DNA from: Candidatus Methylomirabilota bacterium
GTDB lineage: Bacteria; Methylomirabilota; Methylomirabilia; Methylomirabilales; 2-02-FULL-66-22
NCBI GenBank assembly: GCA_016208645.1
Contig: JACQXP010000265.1
Span: 1 to 11,462, forward strand
DNA length: 11,462 nucleotides
Direction of reading: 5' to 3'
In this document: positions 5,379 to 11,462 of the stretch, one piece after another
Numbering within the stretch: the stretch's first letter is position 1
Layout of the letters: every line of letters begins with the position of its first letter
Translations under genes and position numbers: made by a program
The notes under the pieces: generated by a model
Database searches by the model: none
Told to the model about the DNA's origin: nothing
What the model saw: the letters and a program-made list of their open reading frames with translations, nothing else

Positions 5379-6668
5379 ATGGGATATGTCAAGGGATTGA
5401 AGTGCCGGGAGTGCGCGCGTCCGTACCCGGCCAAGCCGCTTCACGTCTGCGAGTATTGTTTCGGCCCGCTGGAGGTGGATTACGATTATGCGGCCATTGG
5501 CCGGGTCGTGGACCGCCGGACCATCGAGGCGGGGCCGCCCACCATCTGGCGCTACGGGCCCCTGCTGCCCATTGACGGAGAGGCGGCGGTGGGCCGGCAC
5601 TGCGGCTTCACCCCGCTGGTGCGGGCCCGGAACCTGGGGAAGGCCCTGGGACTCACGAATCTCTACGTCAAGAACGACACGGTGAATCACCCGACGCTCT
5701 CCTTCAAGGATCGGGTGGTGGCGGTGGCGGTGATCAAGGCCCTGGAGTTCGGGTTTCCGGTGGTGGCCTGCGCCTCGACGGGGAACCTGGCGAACTCGGT
5801 GGCGGCGCACGCCGCGGAAGGGGGTCTCACCAGCTTCGTCTTCATTCCGGCCGACCTGGAGCAGGGCAAGGTGCTGGGCACCTCGATCTACGCGCCCAAC
5901 GTGGTGGCGGTGGAGGGCACGTACGACGAGGTGAATCGGCTTTGCAGCGAAGTCGCCGACAAGTACGGCTGGGCCTTCGTCAACATCAACATCCGACCCT
6001 ACTACGCCGAAGGGTCCAAGACCTTCGGCTACGAGATCGCCGAACAGTTGGGCTGGCGTGCGCCCGACCACATCATCGTCCCGGCGGCCGGCGGGTCGCT
6101 CATCACCAAGGTCTGGAAGGGCCTGCAGGAGTTCCACCGCCTCGGGCTCCTGCCGGCCGTGCCCACCCGGATGCACGTGGCCCAGGCGGAGGGCTGCGGC
6201 CCCATCGTGAACGCGGTCAAGGCGGGAAGCGAGGTCATCCGCCCGGTGAAGCACCCGCGGACGATCGCCAAGTCGCTGGCCATCGGGAACCCGGCCGATG
6301 GCTATTATGCCTTCAAGGTGGTGAAGGACAGCCGGGGAACCGGGGAACTTGCCACCGATGAAGAGATCGTCGAGTCAATGAAGATGCTGGCCGCCACCGA
6401 GGGGATCTTCGCCGAGACGGCGGGCGGCGTCACCCTGGCGGCGACGCGGAAGTTGGTGCAGCACGGGGTGATCGGGCGGGACGATGTCACCGTGATCTCC
6501 GTCACCGGCAATGGGCTGAAGACCCAGGAGGCGGTGGCGGCTGCCTTGCGGGTGCCCACGCCGATCAAACCGACCCTCACCTCCTTCGATGCAGCCCTGG
6601 CCCAGATCCCCCCGGTGGACGGCGGGAGCGGGCCGCCGCGCGATTCCGGATTGGCCGCTGTTCGCTGA
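5379..6668 (+). CDS. Threonine-synthase-like PLP enzyme under SAM-riboswitch control
   Basis: This fold-type-II PLP enzyme of the ThrC family has 429 residues from the ATG at 5379 (GGAGG at 5364-5368). It opens with a zinc ribbon, C9-x2-C12 and C24-x2-C27. The catalytic lysine is K110 in LSFKDR, the cofactor-binding ASTGN block ends at N136, and PAAGGSL is the glycine-rich loop. True threonine synthase converts O-phosphohomoserine to threonine. Here the gene is behind a SAM-I riboswitch and next to a sulfur carrier and a NIL protein, which is odd for threonine synthesis. The last ~25 residues (after the SFDAALAQI stretch) are a Pro/Gly-rich tail with no recognised domain. I infer a possible sulfur-transfer role on activated homoserine; conversion to threonine remains the default alternative. 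The NIL gene ends 88 nt upstream. Confidence 0.85.
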   Translation: MGYVKGLKCRECARPYPAKPLHVCEYCFGPLEVDYDYAAIGRVVDRRTIEAGPPTIWRYGPLLPIDGEAAVGRHCGFTPLVRARNLGKALGLTNLYVKNDTVNHPTLSFKDRVVAVAVIKALEFGFPVVACASTGNLANSVAAHAAEGGLTSFVFIPADLEQGKVLGTSIYAPNVVAVEGTYDEVNRLCSEVADKYGWAFVNINIRPYYAEGSKTFGYEIAEQLGWRAPDHIIVPAAGGSLITKVWKGLQEFHRLGLLPAVPTRMHVAQAEGCGPIVNAVKAGSEVIRPVKHPRTIAKSLAIGNPADGYYAFKVVKDSRGTGELATDEEIVESMKMLAATEGIFAETAGGVTLAATRKLVQHGVIGRDDVTVISVTGNGLKTQEAVAAALRVPTPIKPTLTSFDAALAQIPPVDGGSGPPRDSGLAAVR

Positions 6669-6712
6669 GGGATTCACACCGAAGATTTTCCAACCACAGG
6701 GGGCATAAGAGT

Positions 6713-7015
6713 ATGAGCGTACTCGTTCGGGTTCCCACACCGCTTCGGGCAGTCACGAAAGGACAGGGGGAGTTGAAGGCCGAGGCGGGGACCATCCAGG
6801 AGCTGATTGACCGGCTGGATCGGGAATACGCGGGGATCAAGGGACGCCTCTGCGAGGAGGACGGGAACATCCGCCGGTTCATCAATATCTACGTGAACGA
6901 GGAAGACATCCGCTTCCTGCAGGGGCCGGCGACGCCCCTCAAGCCCGGCGACGAAGTCTCCATTGTCCCCGCCATTGCCGGAGGGACCGGTGGCGGCCGT
7001 CGGGAGAAGGACTAG
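6713..7015 (+). CDS. Second MoaD-like sulfur carrier
   Basis: This 100-residue ubiquitin-fold carrier has the same block as CysO: RRFINIYVNEEDIRF (54-68) and the tail SIVPAIAGG ending at G91, the same position as in the CysO-like protein. Nine residues (TGGGRREKD) follow the Gly-Gly, so the tail must be trimmed before a thiocarboxylate can form. The ATG at 6713 has AGGGGG about 10 nt upstream, and the gene lies 44 nt behind the ThrC-like gene, so it is cotranscribed under the SAM riboswitch. Its likely partners are MoeB (adenylation), the JAMM protease (trimming) and the ThrC-like enzyme (acceptor synthesis). A molybdopterin role is unlikely because no other moa gene is nearby. Confidence 0.87.
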   Translation: MSVLVRVPTPLRAVTKGQGELKAEAGTIQELIDRLDREYAGIKGRLCEEDGNIRRFINIYVNEEDIRFLQGPATPLKPGDEVSIVPAIAGGTGGGRREKD

Positions 7016-7068
7016 GCCGACACCTCGGGCCACCTCGCTGCAAGGGGCGGAGGAGCGAAAGGCGGGCG

Positions 7069-7893
7069 ATGCTCCCGCGCGTTTCCCGACGGGCCCGGAC
7101 GTGGGCGATGGTGGCCGTAGCGACCATCGGGCTGTGGGGGTGTGCGGGAGAGATCGGGCGCATCGCCCTCCAGGTGCCCGCGCCCACACCCGTTCCCGGA
7201 CCCCCGGGAAGCCCACGGCTTGCCGTGCGCCCGTTGCAGGACATGCGGGAGCACGAGGCCATGAAGGCACGCGAGGGGTGGTTCCTGGAGTACCTTCCGG
7301 ACGCGGCCCTGGAGCCGGGGCCCATCCGGCTCATCACCCGGGCGATCGAAGAGCACCTTCGTGCGTCCGGCCGGTTTGCGCAAGTCGTTTCCCTGGATCC
7401 CGATCAGGAGGCAGGGGAACCCCTCACGCTTCTCTCGAATCCGGTCCCCCCCGAGTTGGTCCTGGAAGGCGACCTTCAAACCTTTTACGTCGAGCGGAAC
7501 ACGCTGAGCAGTCCCTTCTTTTCACTGATGGCTGCGCCATTCGGGTTGCCCCTCGCGGCGCTGAGCGGATTGAGGGTCTTGCCCACGCCGATCACGCCGA
7601 TCCTGCCGGTGAACTATCGCGCCAACCTGACGATCCAGGTGCGCCTGCGTGATTCGCAGACCGGGGGAGTGATCTGGGAGGGCACGGTGGAAGGGATCAG
7701 CGAGTTCAGCGAGGCCGCCGCAGCGGACTTCTTCAAAGGCAAGGAGACCCTGATGAAGGAGGTGGCCTCCCAGGCGGTCCAGGCGGGCATCGAGAAGCTG
7801 GCACGCCAGGTCCCCTCCTCCGAATGGTTCATGGCTCAGTGGCCGAAACGCCGCAGCTCGGCCCCCGTCCTCCCCGCTGCAGAACCCCGGTAA
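7069..7893 (+). CDS. Uncharacterised lipoprotein
   Basis: The 274-residue product has a basic N-terminus, a hydrophobic core (residues 12-23) and a lipobox L22-W23-G24-C25, so it should be exported and lipid-anchored. After a Pro-rich linker (about 36-47) comes a soluble domain with RLAVRPLQDMRE near residue 50, a helical EEHLRASGRF segment and beta strands such as ANLTIQVRLRDSQTGGVIWEG. This pattern is reminiscent of small lipoproteins that combine an ANTAR/LpoB-like or transport-auxiliary fold, but I cannot name the family. The ATG at 7069 lies 53 nt after the carrier stop, with a GA-rich stretch upstream, so it may ride on the SAM operon although its role need not be related to sulfur. Confidence 0.7.
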   Translation: MLPRVSRRARTWAMVAVATIGLWGCAGEIGRIALQVPAPTPVPGPPGSPRLAVRPLQDMREHEAMKAREGWFLEYLPDAALEPGPIRLITRAIEEHLRASGRFAQVVSLDPDQEAGEPLTLLSNPVPPELVLEGDLQTFYVERNTLSSPFFSLMAAPFGLPLAALSGLRVLPTPITPILPVNYRANLTIQVRLRDSQTGGVIWEGTVEGISEFSEAAAADFFKGKETLMKEVASQAVQAGIEKLARQVPSSEWFMAQWPKRRSSAPVLPAAEPR

Positions 7894-7978
7894 GCCTTTC
7901 CCCCTCTGTGCTGCTCGACACTCCTGTTTCATCTCCCGCTCTTGGCCAGCCTCCAAGGCGGAATGGAGGAAATTCCGA

Positions 7979-8514
7979 ATGGGTAGTCGCGAGGTGATCG
8001 TGGTCGTGCAGAAGGGCGACCACTCGCTGGGCTACTATGATTTCGAGACGGGCGCCGAACTCGACCGGGTGCCCATTGATCCCTTTCCCCACGAGTTTGC
8101 CATCAGCCCCGACGGGCGGCTTGCCTACATGGCCCACTTCGGCGTGGCCCTGGCGGAGGATGAAGGCCCGGGGGGCAACACGGTCTCGGCCGTGGACATC
8201 CAGGCCCGCCGCCGGGTCGGGACCATTCACTGCGGAGAGTACCGCCGACCGCATGATGTGACCTTCGATGCGAACGGTGCGCTGTATGTGCTGAGCGAAG
8301 GAAGCAGTAACCTGCTCGTGGTACAGGATCCGCGCTCCGGGCGGATTGACCATGTGGTCCCGACCGGCGGCGAGGGATCGCACAAGGTCAGCGTGTCGCG
8401 CGACGGCTCACTGGCGTTTTGCAGCAAGTGGACACGGTGGCCGGGAAACTCGTGCGCTTCGTCCCGACCCGCAGCGATCCCGATCCGATGGTGGTCGTTT
8501 CTCTCGCGACTTGA
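7979..8514 (+). pseudogene. Truncated YVTN/NHL-type beta-propeller gene
   Basis: The start is convincing: GGAGGA (7965-7970) lies 8 nt before the ATG. The first ~145 residues show propeller blades: PHEFAISPDGRLAYMAHFG, TVSAVDIQARRRVGTI, RPHDVTFDANGALYVLSEG, and GSHKVSVSRDGSLAF. The blade rhythm then stops. In the +1-shifted frame the blade resumes as VDTVAGKLVRFVPTRSDP (about 8426-8485) and ends at a TGA at 8512. Roughly a blade strand is missing at the shift near 8420, and the several blades needed to close a propeller (family length ~300 residues) are absent. I read it as a decayed or deleted gene. A frameshift through sequencing error alone would not restore the missing blades. Confidence 0.7.
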
Positions 8515-8519
8515 GGAAG

Positions 8520-8547
8520 CGCGCGGCGGCTCAGCCGTCGCCGCGCG
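8520..8547 (+). terminator. GC-rich hairpin after the propeller remnant
   Basis: A 9-bp perfect stem, cgcgcggcg (8520-8528) with cgccgcgcg (8539-8547), starts 6 nt after the stop at 8514. There is no T-run, so it is at best an attenuating hairpin. The rest of 8548-8652 shows no gene. Confidence 0.35.
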
Positions 8548-8652
8548 TCCCTGGCACGCTTCGTCCCGGGGCAAGGGCAGGTGTGCTGTCGGGACGGCAG
8601 GCCGGCACGGGCAAAGTCGAAGGTCCGGTGATCACCGCCCCCACACTGTCCG

Positions 8653-8844
8653 TCAAACAGTGGGGTCGGGAGTCAACTCGACCACCAGGCCGTCACCCCA
8701 GCCGTACTTCTCCCGCGAGAGGGCCTGGATGGCCTCCGTGAACTCGGACTCGGCCGCGGCGTCAAGCACCCGCGCCCGACCCGTGAATGTCCCACCCGCG
8801 ACCCGCCGCCGCACCCCCTGATTCGCCAACAGGACTGGAGGGCG
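8653..8844 (-). pseudogene. C-terminal fragment, possibly a nitroreductase/deazaflavin oxidoreductase relative
   Basis: Read on the minus strand just after the aminotransferase stop, a frame of about 63 codons gives LLANQGVRRR, GGTFTGRARVLD, a helical ESEFTEAIQALSREKYGWG, and GLVVELTP, then a stop at 8653-8655. The pattern of a strand pair, an acidic helix and a final KYGWG-VVEL strand recalls the end of small split-barrel flavin/F420 oxidoreductases. The N-terminal half is missing, and the piece abuts the previous remnant directly. The family call is tentative; that it is a fragment is clearer. Confidence 0.4.
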
Positions 8845-9665
8845 CTATTCTCTGGTCAACGCTGCGAGGGAGCGCTCCAGGGCGGTCTCGATCCGGTCCA
8901 GTTCCGCTTCGCTCATGGGCGTGCTCAGGCACCCCGTTGTCGTTGACCATGATGCCGGCGTCCAGCAAGGCCATGAAGAGGCGGGAGGACCGGGCATCAG
9001 CGCCGGGCTCGACGCTGTCCCGGTAGTTGCGGAGCTGCCGCCCGATCGTCATCAGGCGAAACAGGGAGCCGTCGCCGGTGGCCTGTCCCGGCTGGCCGCT
9101 CTTCTTGAAGACCTCATTCAGGCGTTGCCGCACCCTCGCGCCCATGTCCTCCAGTCGCGCAAACGTTGCGCGATCCATGGCCTGTATGGCGGCCAGGCCG
9201 GCCGTCATCGTGACCGGATTCGCGCTGAAGGTCCCGCCCGAGAGGATGCGGGGCCCCTTGGTTCCCGGGTCGAACACCGCCATGACCTCCCCCTTCCCCC
9301 CTGTCGCCCCGACCGGGAACCCGCCCCCAATGATCTTGCCCATGGCAGTCAGGTCCGGGTCGCCGCCATAGCGACCCTGCGCTCCGGTGTACCCGACGCG
9401 GAGCGAGATCACCTCGTCGAAGATGACCAGGATGCCATAGGCGCGGGTCACCTCGCGCAGATGCGTGAGGAAGCCCGGGGCGGGCGGAATGAAACCCATC
9501 CGGTTGGCGAGCGGATCCACGATGACGGCCGCGATCTCATTCTTCCGGTGTGGAGAAGGCAAAGTTGGTGCCTCGGGAAAGCTGCGCCGTGACCGCCTGG
9601 ACCACGGGGGGAAAGGCGTGGCCGTGGATGAGCGCGGTGAAGCCCGCCAGCCTCCGGCCATCCCC
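8845..9665 (-). pseudogene. Decayed class-III aminotransferase (glutamate-1-semialdehyde aminotransferase-like)
   Basis: The minus strand encodes a long block typical of GSA-type PLP aminotransferases: EIAAVIVDPLANRMGFIPP, FDEVISLRVG, the lysine segment MGKIIGGGFPVGA, GGTFSANPVTMTAG, and ALLDAGIMVNDNG. Three lesions are visible. The true N-terminus is gone. A piece of the early region, ALIHGHAFPPVVQAVTAQL and RGTNFAFSTPEE, lies in another frame and joins directly to the late block near 9545, skipping about 100 residues of the family (the segment that binds the PLP phosphate). The C-terminus is shifted by a frame near 8932, after which CLSTPMSEAELDRIETAL continues to the stop at 8845. No intact reading frame is possible. 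Confidence 0.85.
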
Positions 9666-9710
9666 GCCTCCCGGCTAACACCCCCTGGACCCCCGGCTCG
9701 GGCCTTTTCC

Positions 9711-9739
9711 TTGACAGTCGGGTAGGCTTTGGATAGCCT
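9711..9739 (+). promoter_or_regulatory. Possible promoter of the CBS-domain gene
   Basis: A perfect TTGACA (9711-9716) is followed after 17 nt by TAGCCT (9734-9739), only 3 of 6 to the -10 consensus. It would give a leader of about 110 nt before 9857. Confidence 0.35.
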
Positions 9740-9856
9740 CCCAGTCACCTGGTTCTGCCCTCGACACATCCCGGGCGAGGTGCCAGTGCGCTGAGGGTAT
9801 TCCGACCTTCAACCTCGCTGAATCGATCGCTGAATACCTCCCGGGGAGGATTGACT

Positions 9857-10291
9857 ATGAAACTTGTCAAACAGATTCTGAAAGAGAAGGGTGATCAGTT
9901 CTGGTCCGTGGGTTCGGATACGATGATCTATGATGCCCTGAAGCTGATGGCCGAGAAGGAGATCGGGGCGTTACTGGTGCTCGATGGCGGGAAGCTGGTT
10001 GGCATCATGTCGGAGCGGGATTACGCTCGGAAGGTAATCCTGAAAGGGAAATCATCCCTGGAGACCCCCGTCCGGGAGATCATGACGTCGAAGGTATTCT
10101 TCATTCGCCCGCAGCAGACCGTTGAAGATTGCATGGCCTTGATGACCGACAAACATATCCGACACTTGCCTGTCATGGACGGCGACAAGGTCGTTGGCGT
10201 CATATCCATTGGCGACTTGGTCAAGGCGACTATTGACGAAAAGGACTTCATGATCAAGCAGCTCGAAAACTACATAACGGGAAGCCGATAG
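9857..10291 (+). CDS. Two-CBS-domain protein
   Basis: The 144-residue protein is made of a tandem CBS pair: CBS1 about residues 6-60 (YDALKLMAEKEIGALLVLD, GKLVGIMSERDYAR) and CBS2 about 70-128 (REIMTSKVFFIRP, ALMTDKHIRHLPVMD, KVVGVISIGDLVK). CBS pairs bind adenosine ligands such as AMP, ATP or SAM and act as regulatory sensors. This one has no attached catalytic or DNA-binding domain. The ATG at 9857 is preceded by GGGGAGGA (9843-9850) at 6-nt spacing and is preferred to the TTG at 9851. It is less GC-biased than its neighbours and flanked by remnants on both sides, yet fully intact, which points to selection for function. Confidence 0.92.
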   Translation: MKLVKQILKEKGDQFWSVGSDTMIYDALKLMAEKEIGALLVLDGGKLVGIMSERDYARKVILKGKSSLETPVREIMTSKVFFIRPQQTVEDCMALMTDKHIRHLPVMDGDKVVGVISIGDLVKATIDEKDFMIKQLENYITGSR

Positions 10292-10330
10292 CATCTGGAG
10301 CGGGAGAGCTGGCTGCGGACGCTCAGGGGA

Positions 10331-10595
10331 ATGCGTTTGCCTGATGCGCCTGAGCGCGCCGCGCTCGGCTGTGTCGTTGGCATCGGCACGCCGGAGGGTC
10401 CGTCGGAGCGCCTGTACTTCATCCTGCCTGTATGCGGAGGGATGGAGATCCCCGTGCAGGACGATGCCCGGACCATTCGGGTCGTCACCCCTGAGACGCC
10501 CTGTATCAAAGGCGCTCCTGGGTAAATCCTTGGGGGATGAGGTCAGGCTTCGCAGCGGCCAGGACCGGCCAGACAGCGTTTGGCTGCTGGTCTGA
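10331..10595 (+). pseudogene. GreA/GreB C-terminal-like domain broken by one frameshift
   Basis: The frame from the ATG at 10331 encodes AALGCVVGIG, ERLYFILPVCGGMEI and IRVVTPETP, then goes out of phase and stops at 10525. Skipping one base (T10502) continues as VSKALLGKSLGDEVRLRSG to a stop at 10593-10595. The joined 87 residues match the C-terminal FKBP-like domain of GreA/GreB-family factors, whose hallmark is TP-x-(S/T)P-x2-(K/R)ALLG(K/R)-x2-GDEV. The N-terminal coiled coil that enters the RNA polymerase channel is missing; the frame reaches back only to the CBS stop. The break lies in CCC-T, so a real mutation, a sequencing error, or +1 slippage on CCC are all possible. Confidence 0.7.
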
Positions 10596-10624
10596 CCCTG
10601 GAAGACCGGGAGAGCCCCCAGGGT
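10595..10624. terminator. Weak hairpin between convergent genes
   Basis: A 7-bp stem, accctgg (10595-10601) with ccagggt (10618-10624), sits exactly between the GreA-like stop and the stop of the minus-strand gene. It could serve both strands, but neither side has a clear T-run. Confidence 0.3.
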
Positions 10625-11462
10625 TAGCTCTTGTTTGCCTTGGGGTCTTCTTTCTTGAGCTTGGCAGGGTCTCGGGGCAGGTCGTCCAGCACCCGTGGCT
10701 CCAGAACGTACACGATGGGGGAGTTCTTGACCTTGGCGAAGAGCTGGTTCTTCTCCTTGTCCACCTTGCCAAATGCAATGGCAGGCAGGTCGGTGTTGTC
10801 CGTCTTCTTGACGATCACTTCCACCTGCGGCTTCGCCAGGCCGTACCTGACCAAGTCCCCCGGCTTTTCCGTGGCGATGTCCTTGAAGCGTAGTCCGTTC
10901 ACGCTGTAGATCAGGTCGAGCGCCTTCCCGCCATCTGCGATAGCAGGCTGCGGTTGAGTGAGCTTCCAGTTGTCTCCCTCCTTCTCCGGGGCGATGGTCG
11001 CGTCGGGCCAGGCCAGTCGCAGCCCCTTCACGTCCTTGATCTCGAAGGCCAATAGCCGCTTGTCACGGAGATCGAGGGGCGTTCTCTTCAGGGCCTCGAG
11101 GATCTTTCCCTCGACCAGGAACACCTGCTTCCCACCCTCGACGGCGACGTACGCCCGATCCGGCTCCGGGGTGGGGGAGGGCGCCTTCGAGACCTGGCTT
11201 GGCTTTTCCGTTTTTCTCGCGATCAGGACCGTTTTGGATGTCGGGGCGTCTTTTTCGGACACCGTCACGCGGTAGTCGGGCCGCGTCAGGCCGTACCTGG
11301 CAAAGTCCGCGGTCGCCTCCGCCACGAACTCCTTCGCCTTCAAATCGCGCACCGCATTCACCAGGCGGTCAATGGCAAAGCCATCAGCCTTGACCTGGAT
11401 CCCGCCTGAGGCGGACTCCAGCCACCATTCCTCCCCCGACTTGGCCGCGACGATGAACGAAT
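10624..11462 (-). CDS. DUF4340-domain protein, partial at the right edge
   Basis: The minus-strand frame is open from the window edge (SFIVAAKSGEEWWLE...) to a TAA at 10624-10626, giving about 278 residues without the N-terminus. Two copies of a DUF4340 half-motif are seen: FARYGLTRPDYRVTV and LVRYGLAKPQVEVIV, each preceded by a helix and an AxEF or LRFKDI segment. Between them lie an EPDRAYVAVEGGKQVFLVEG strand region and a WKLTQPQP block. The tail is Lys-rich (LKKEDPKANKS). DUF4340 proteins usually follow Gld-type ABC-transporter genes and are anchored by one N-terminal membrane helix, which would lie beyond the edge. The gene converges on the GreA-like remnant. Confidence 0.85.
   Translation of the reverse strand, partial: SFIVAAKSGEEWWLESASGGIQVKADGFAIDRLVNAVRDLKAKEFVAEATADFARYGLTRPDYRVTVSEKDAPTSKTVLIARKTEKPSQVSKAPSPTPEPDRAYVAVEGGKQVFLVEGKILEALKRTPLDLRDKRLLAFEIKDVKGLRLAWPDATIAPEKEGDNWKLTQPQPAIADGGKALDLIYSVNGLRFKDIATEKPGDLVRYGLAKPQVEVIVKKTDNTDLPAIAFGKVDKEKNQLFAKVKNSPIVYVLEPRVLDDLPRDPAKLKKEDPKANKS

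Noticed and set aside
5193..6254. 353-codon minus-strand frame opposite the ThrC-like gene
   Set aside because: Composition is that of a GC-rich shadow; the plus strand holds the zinc ribbon and PLP motifs in one continuous frame.
6713..7015. Second carrier as a molybdopterin synthase subunit (MoaD proper)
   Set aside because: There is no moaE, moaA or moaC nearby, the gene lies under a SAM riboswitch with sulfur genes, and its tail is not terminal.
8787..9592. Plus-strand open frames opposite the aminotransferase remnant (up to 225 codons)
   Set aside because: The minus-strand reading contains recognisable aminotransferase motifs; the plus-strand products do not resemble any protein.

Overview
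This is a GC-rich bacterial window. The tight gene packing, the Mycobacterium-like cysO-cysM-mec sulfur cluster, the SAM-I riboswitch and the intergenic hairpin families suggest an environmental lineage such as Methylomirabilota (NC10/Rokubacteria) or a relative. That assignment is an inference from gene style; there is no rRNA or marker gene here to prove it.

Layout. Positions 3-578 carry the end of an RHS/YD-repeat protein, open at the window edge. It runs in frame into the last ~14 residues of a ubiquitin-like sulfur carrier (MoaD/ThiS family) and then into a complete MoeB-type adenylyltransferase. A 310-bp gap with two inverted repeats follows. Next comes a sulfur-carrier cysteine pathway on the + strand: cysO-like carrier, cysM-like O-phosphoserine sulfhydrylase and a JAMM protease (Mec). 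Downstream are a ferritin-like protein and an 80-residue NIL-domain protein. These two are separated by a 171-bp MITE-like element with 14-bp terminal inverted repeats and a 5-bp target duplication. A sigma70-like promoter, a SAM-I riboswitch and its terminator then precede a second 80-residue NIL protein, a threonine-synthase-like PLP enzyme, a second MoaD-like carrier and a lipoprotein.

How the genes may work together. MoeB would adenylate the carriers so that they gain a C-terminal thiocarboxylate. CysM would use carrier thiocarboxylate and O-phosphoserine to form carrier-cysteine, and the JAMM protease would release cysteine. The second module has the same parts list (carrier plus fold-type-II PLP enzyme) but sits behind a SAM riboswitch and next to a NIL protein. 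I infer that it may make homocysteine from an activated homoserine, perhaps O-phosphohomoserine. All carrier tails in the window continue past the Gly-Gly, which implies that they need proteolytic trimming.

From 7979 to about 9670 the DNA is a field of gene remnants: a truncated beta-propeller gene, and on the - strand an internally deleted class-III aminotransferase and a short oxidoreductase-like C-terminal fragment. An intact two-CBS-domain gene follows, then a GreA/GreB-like C-terminal domain broken by one frameshift. The window ends in a convergent DUF4340-type gene that runs off the right edge. No tRNA, rRNA, CRISPR array or transposase was seen.
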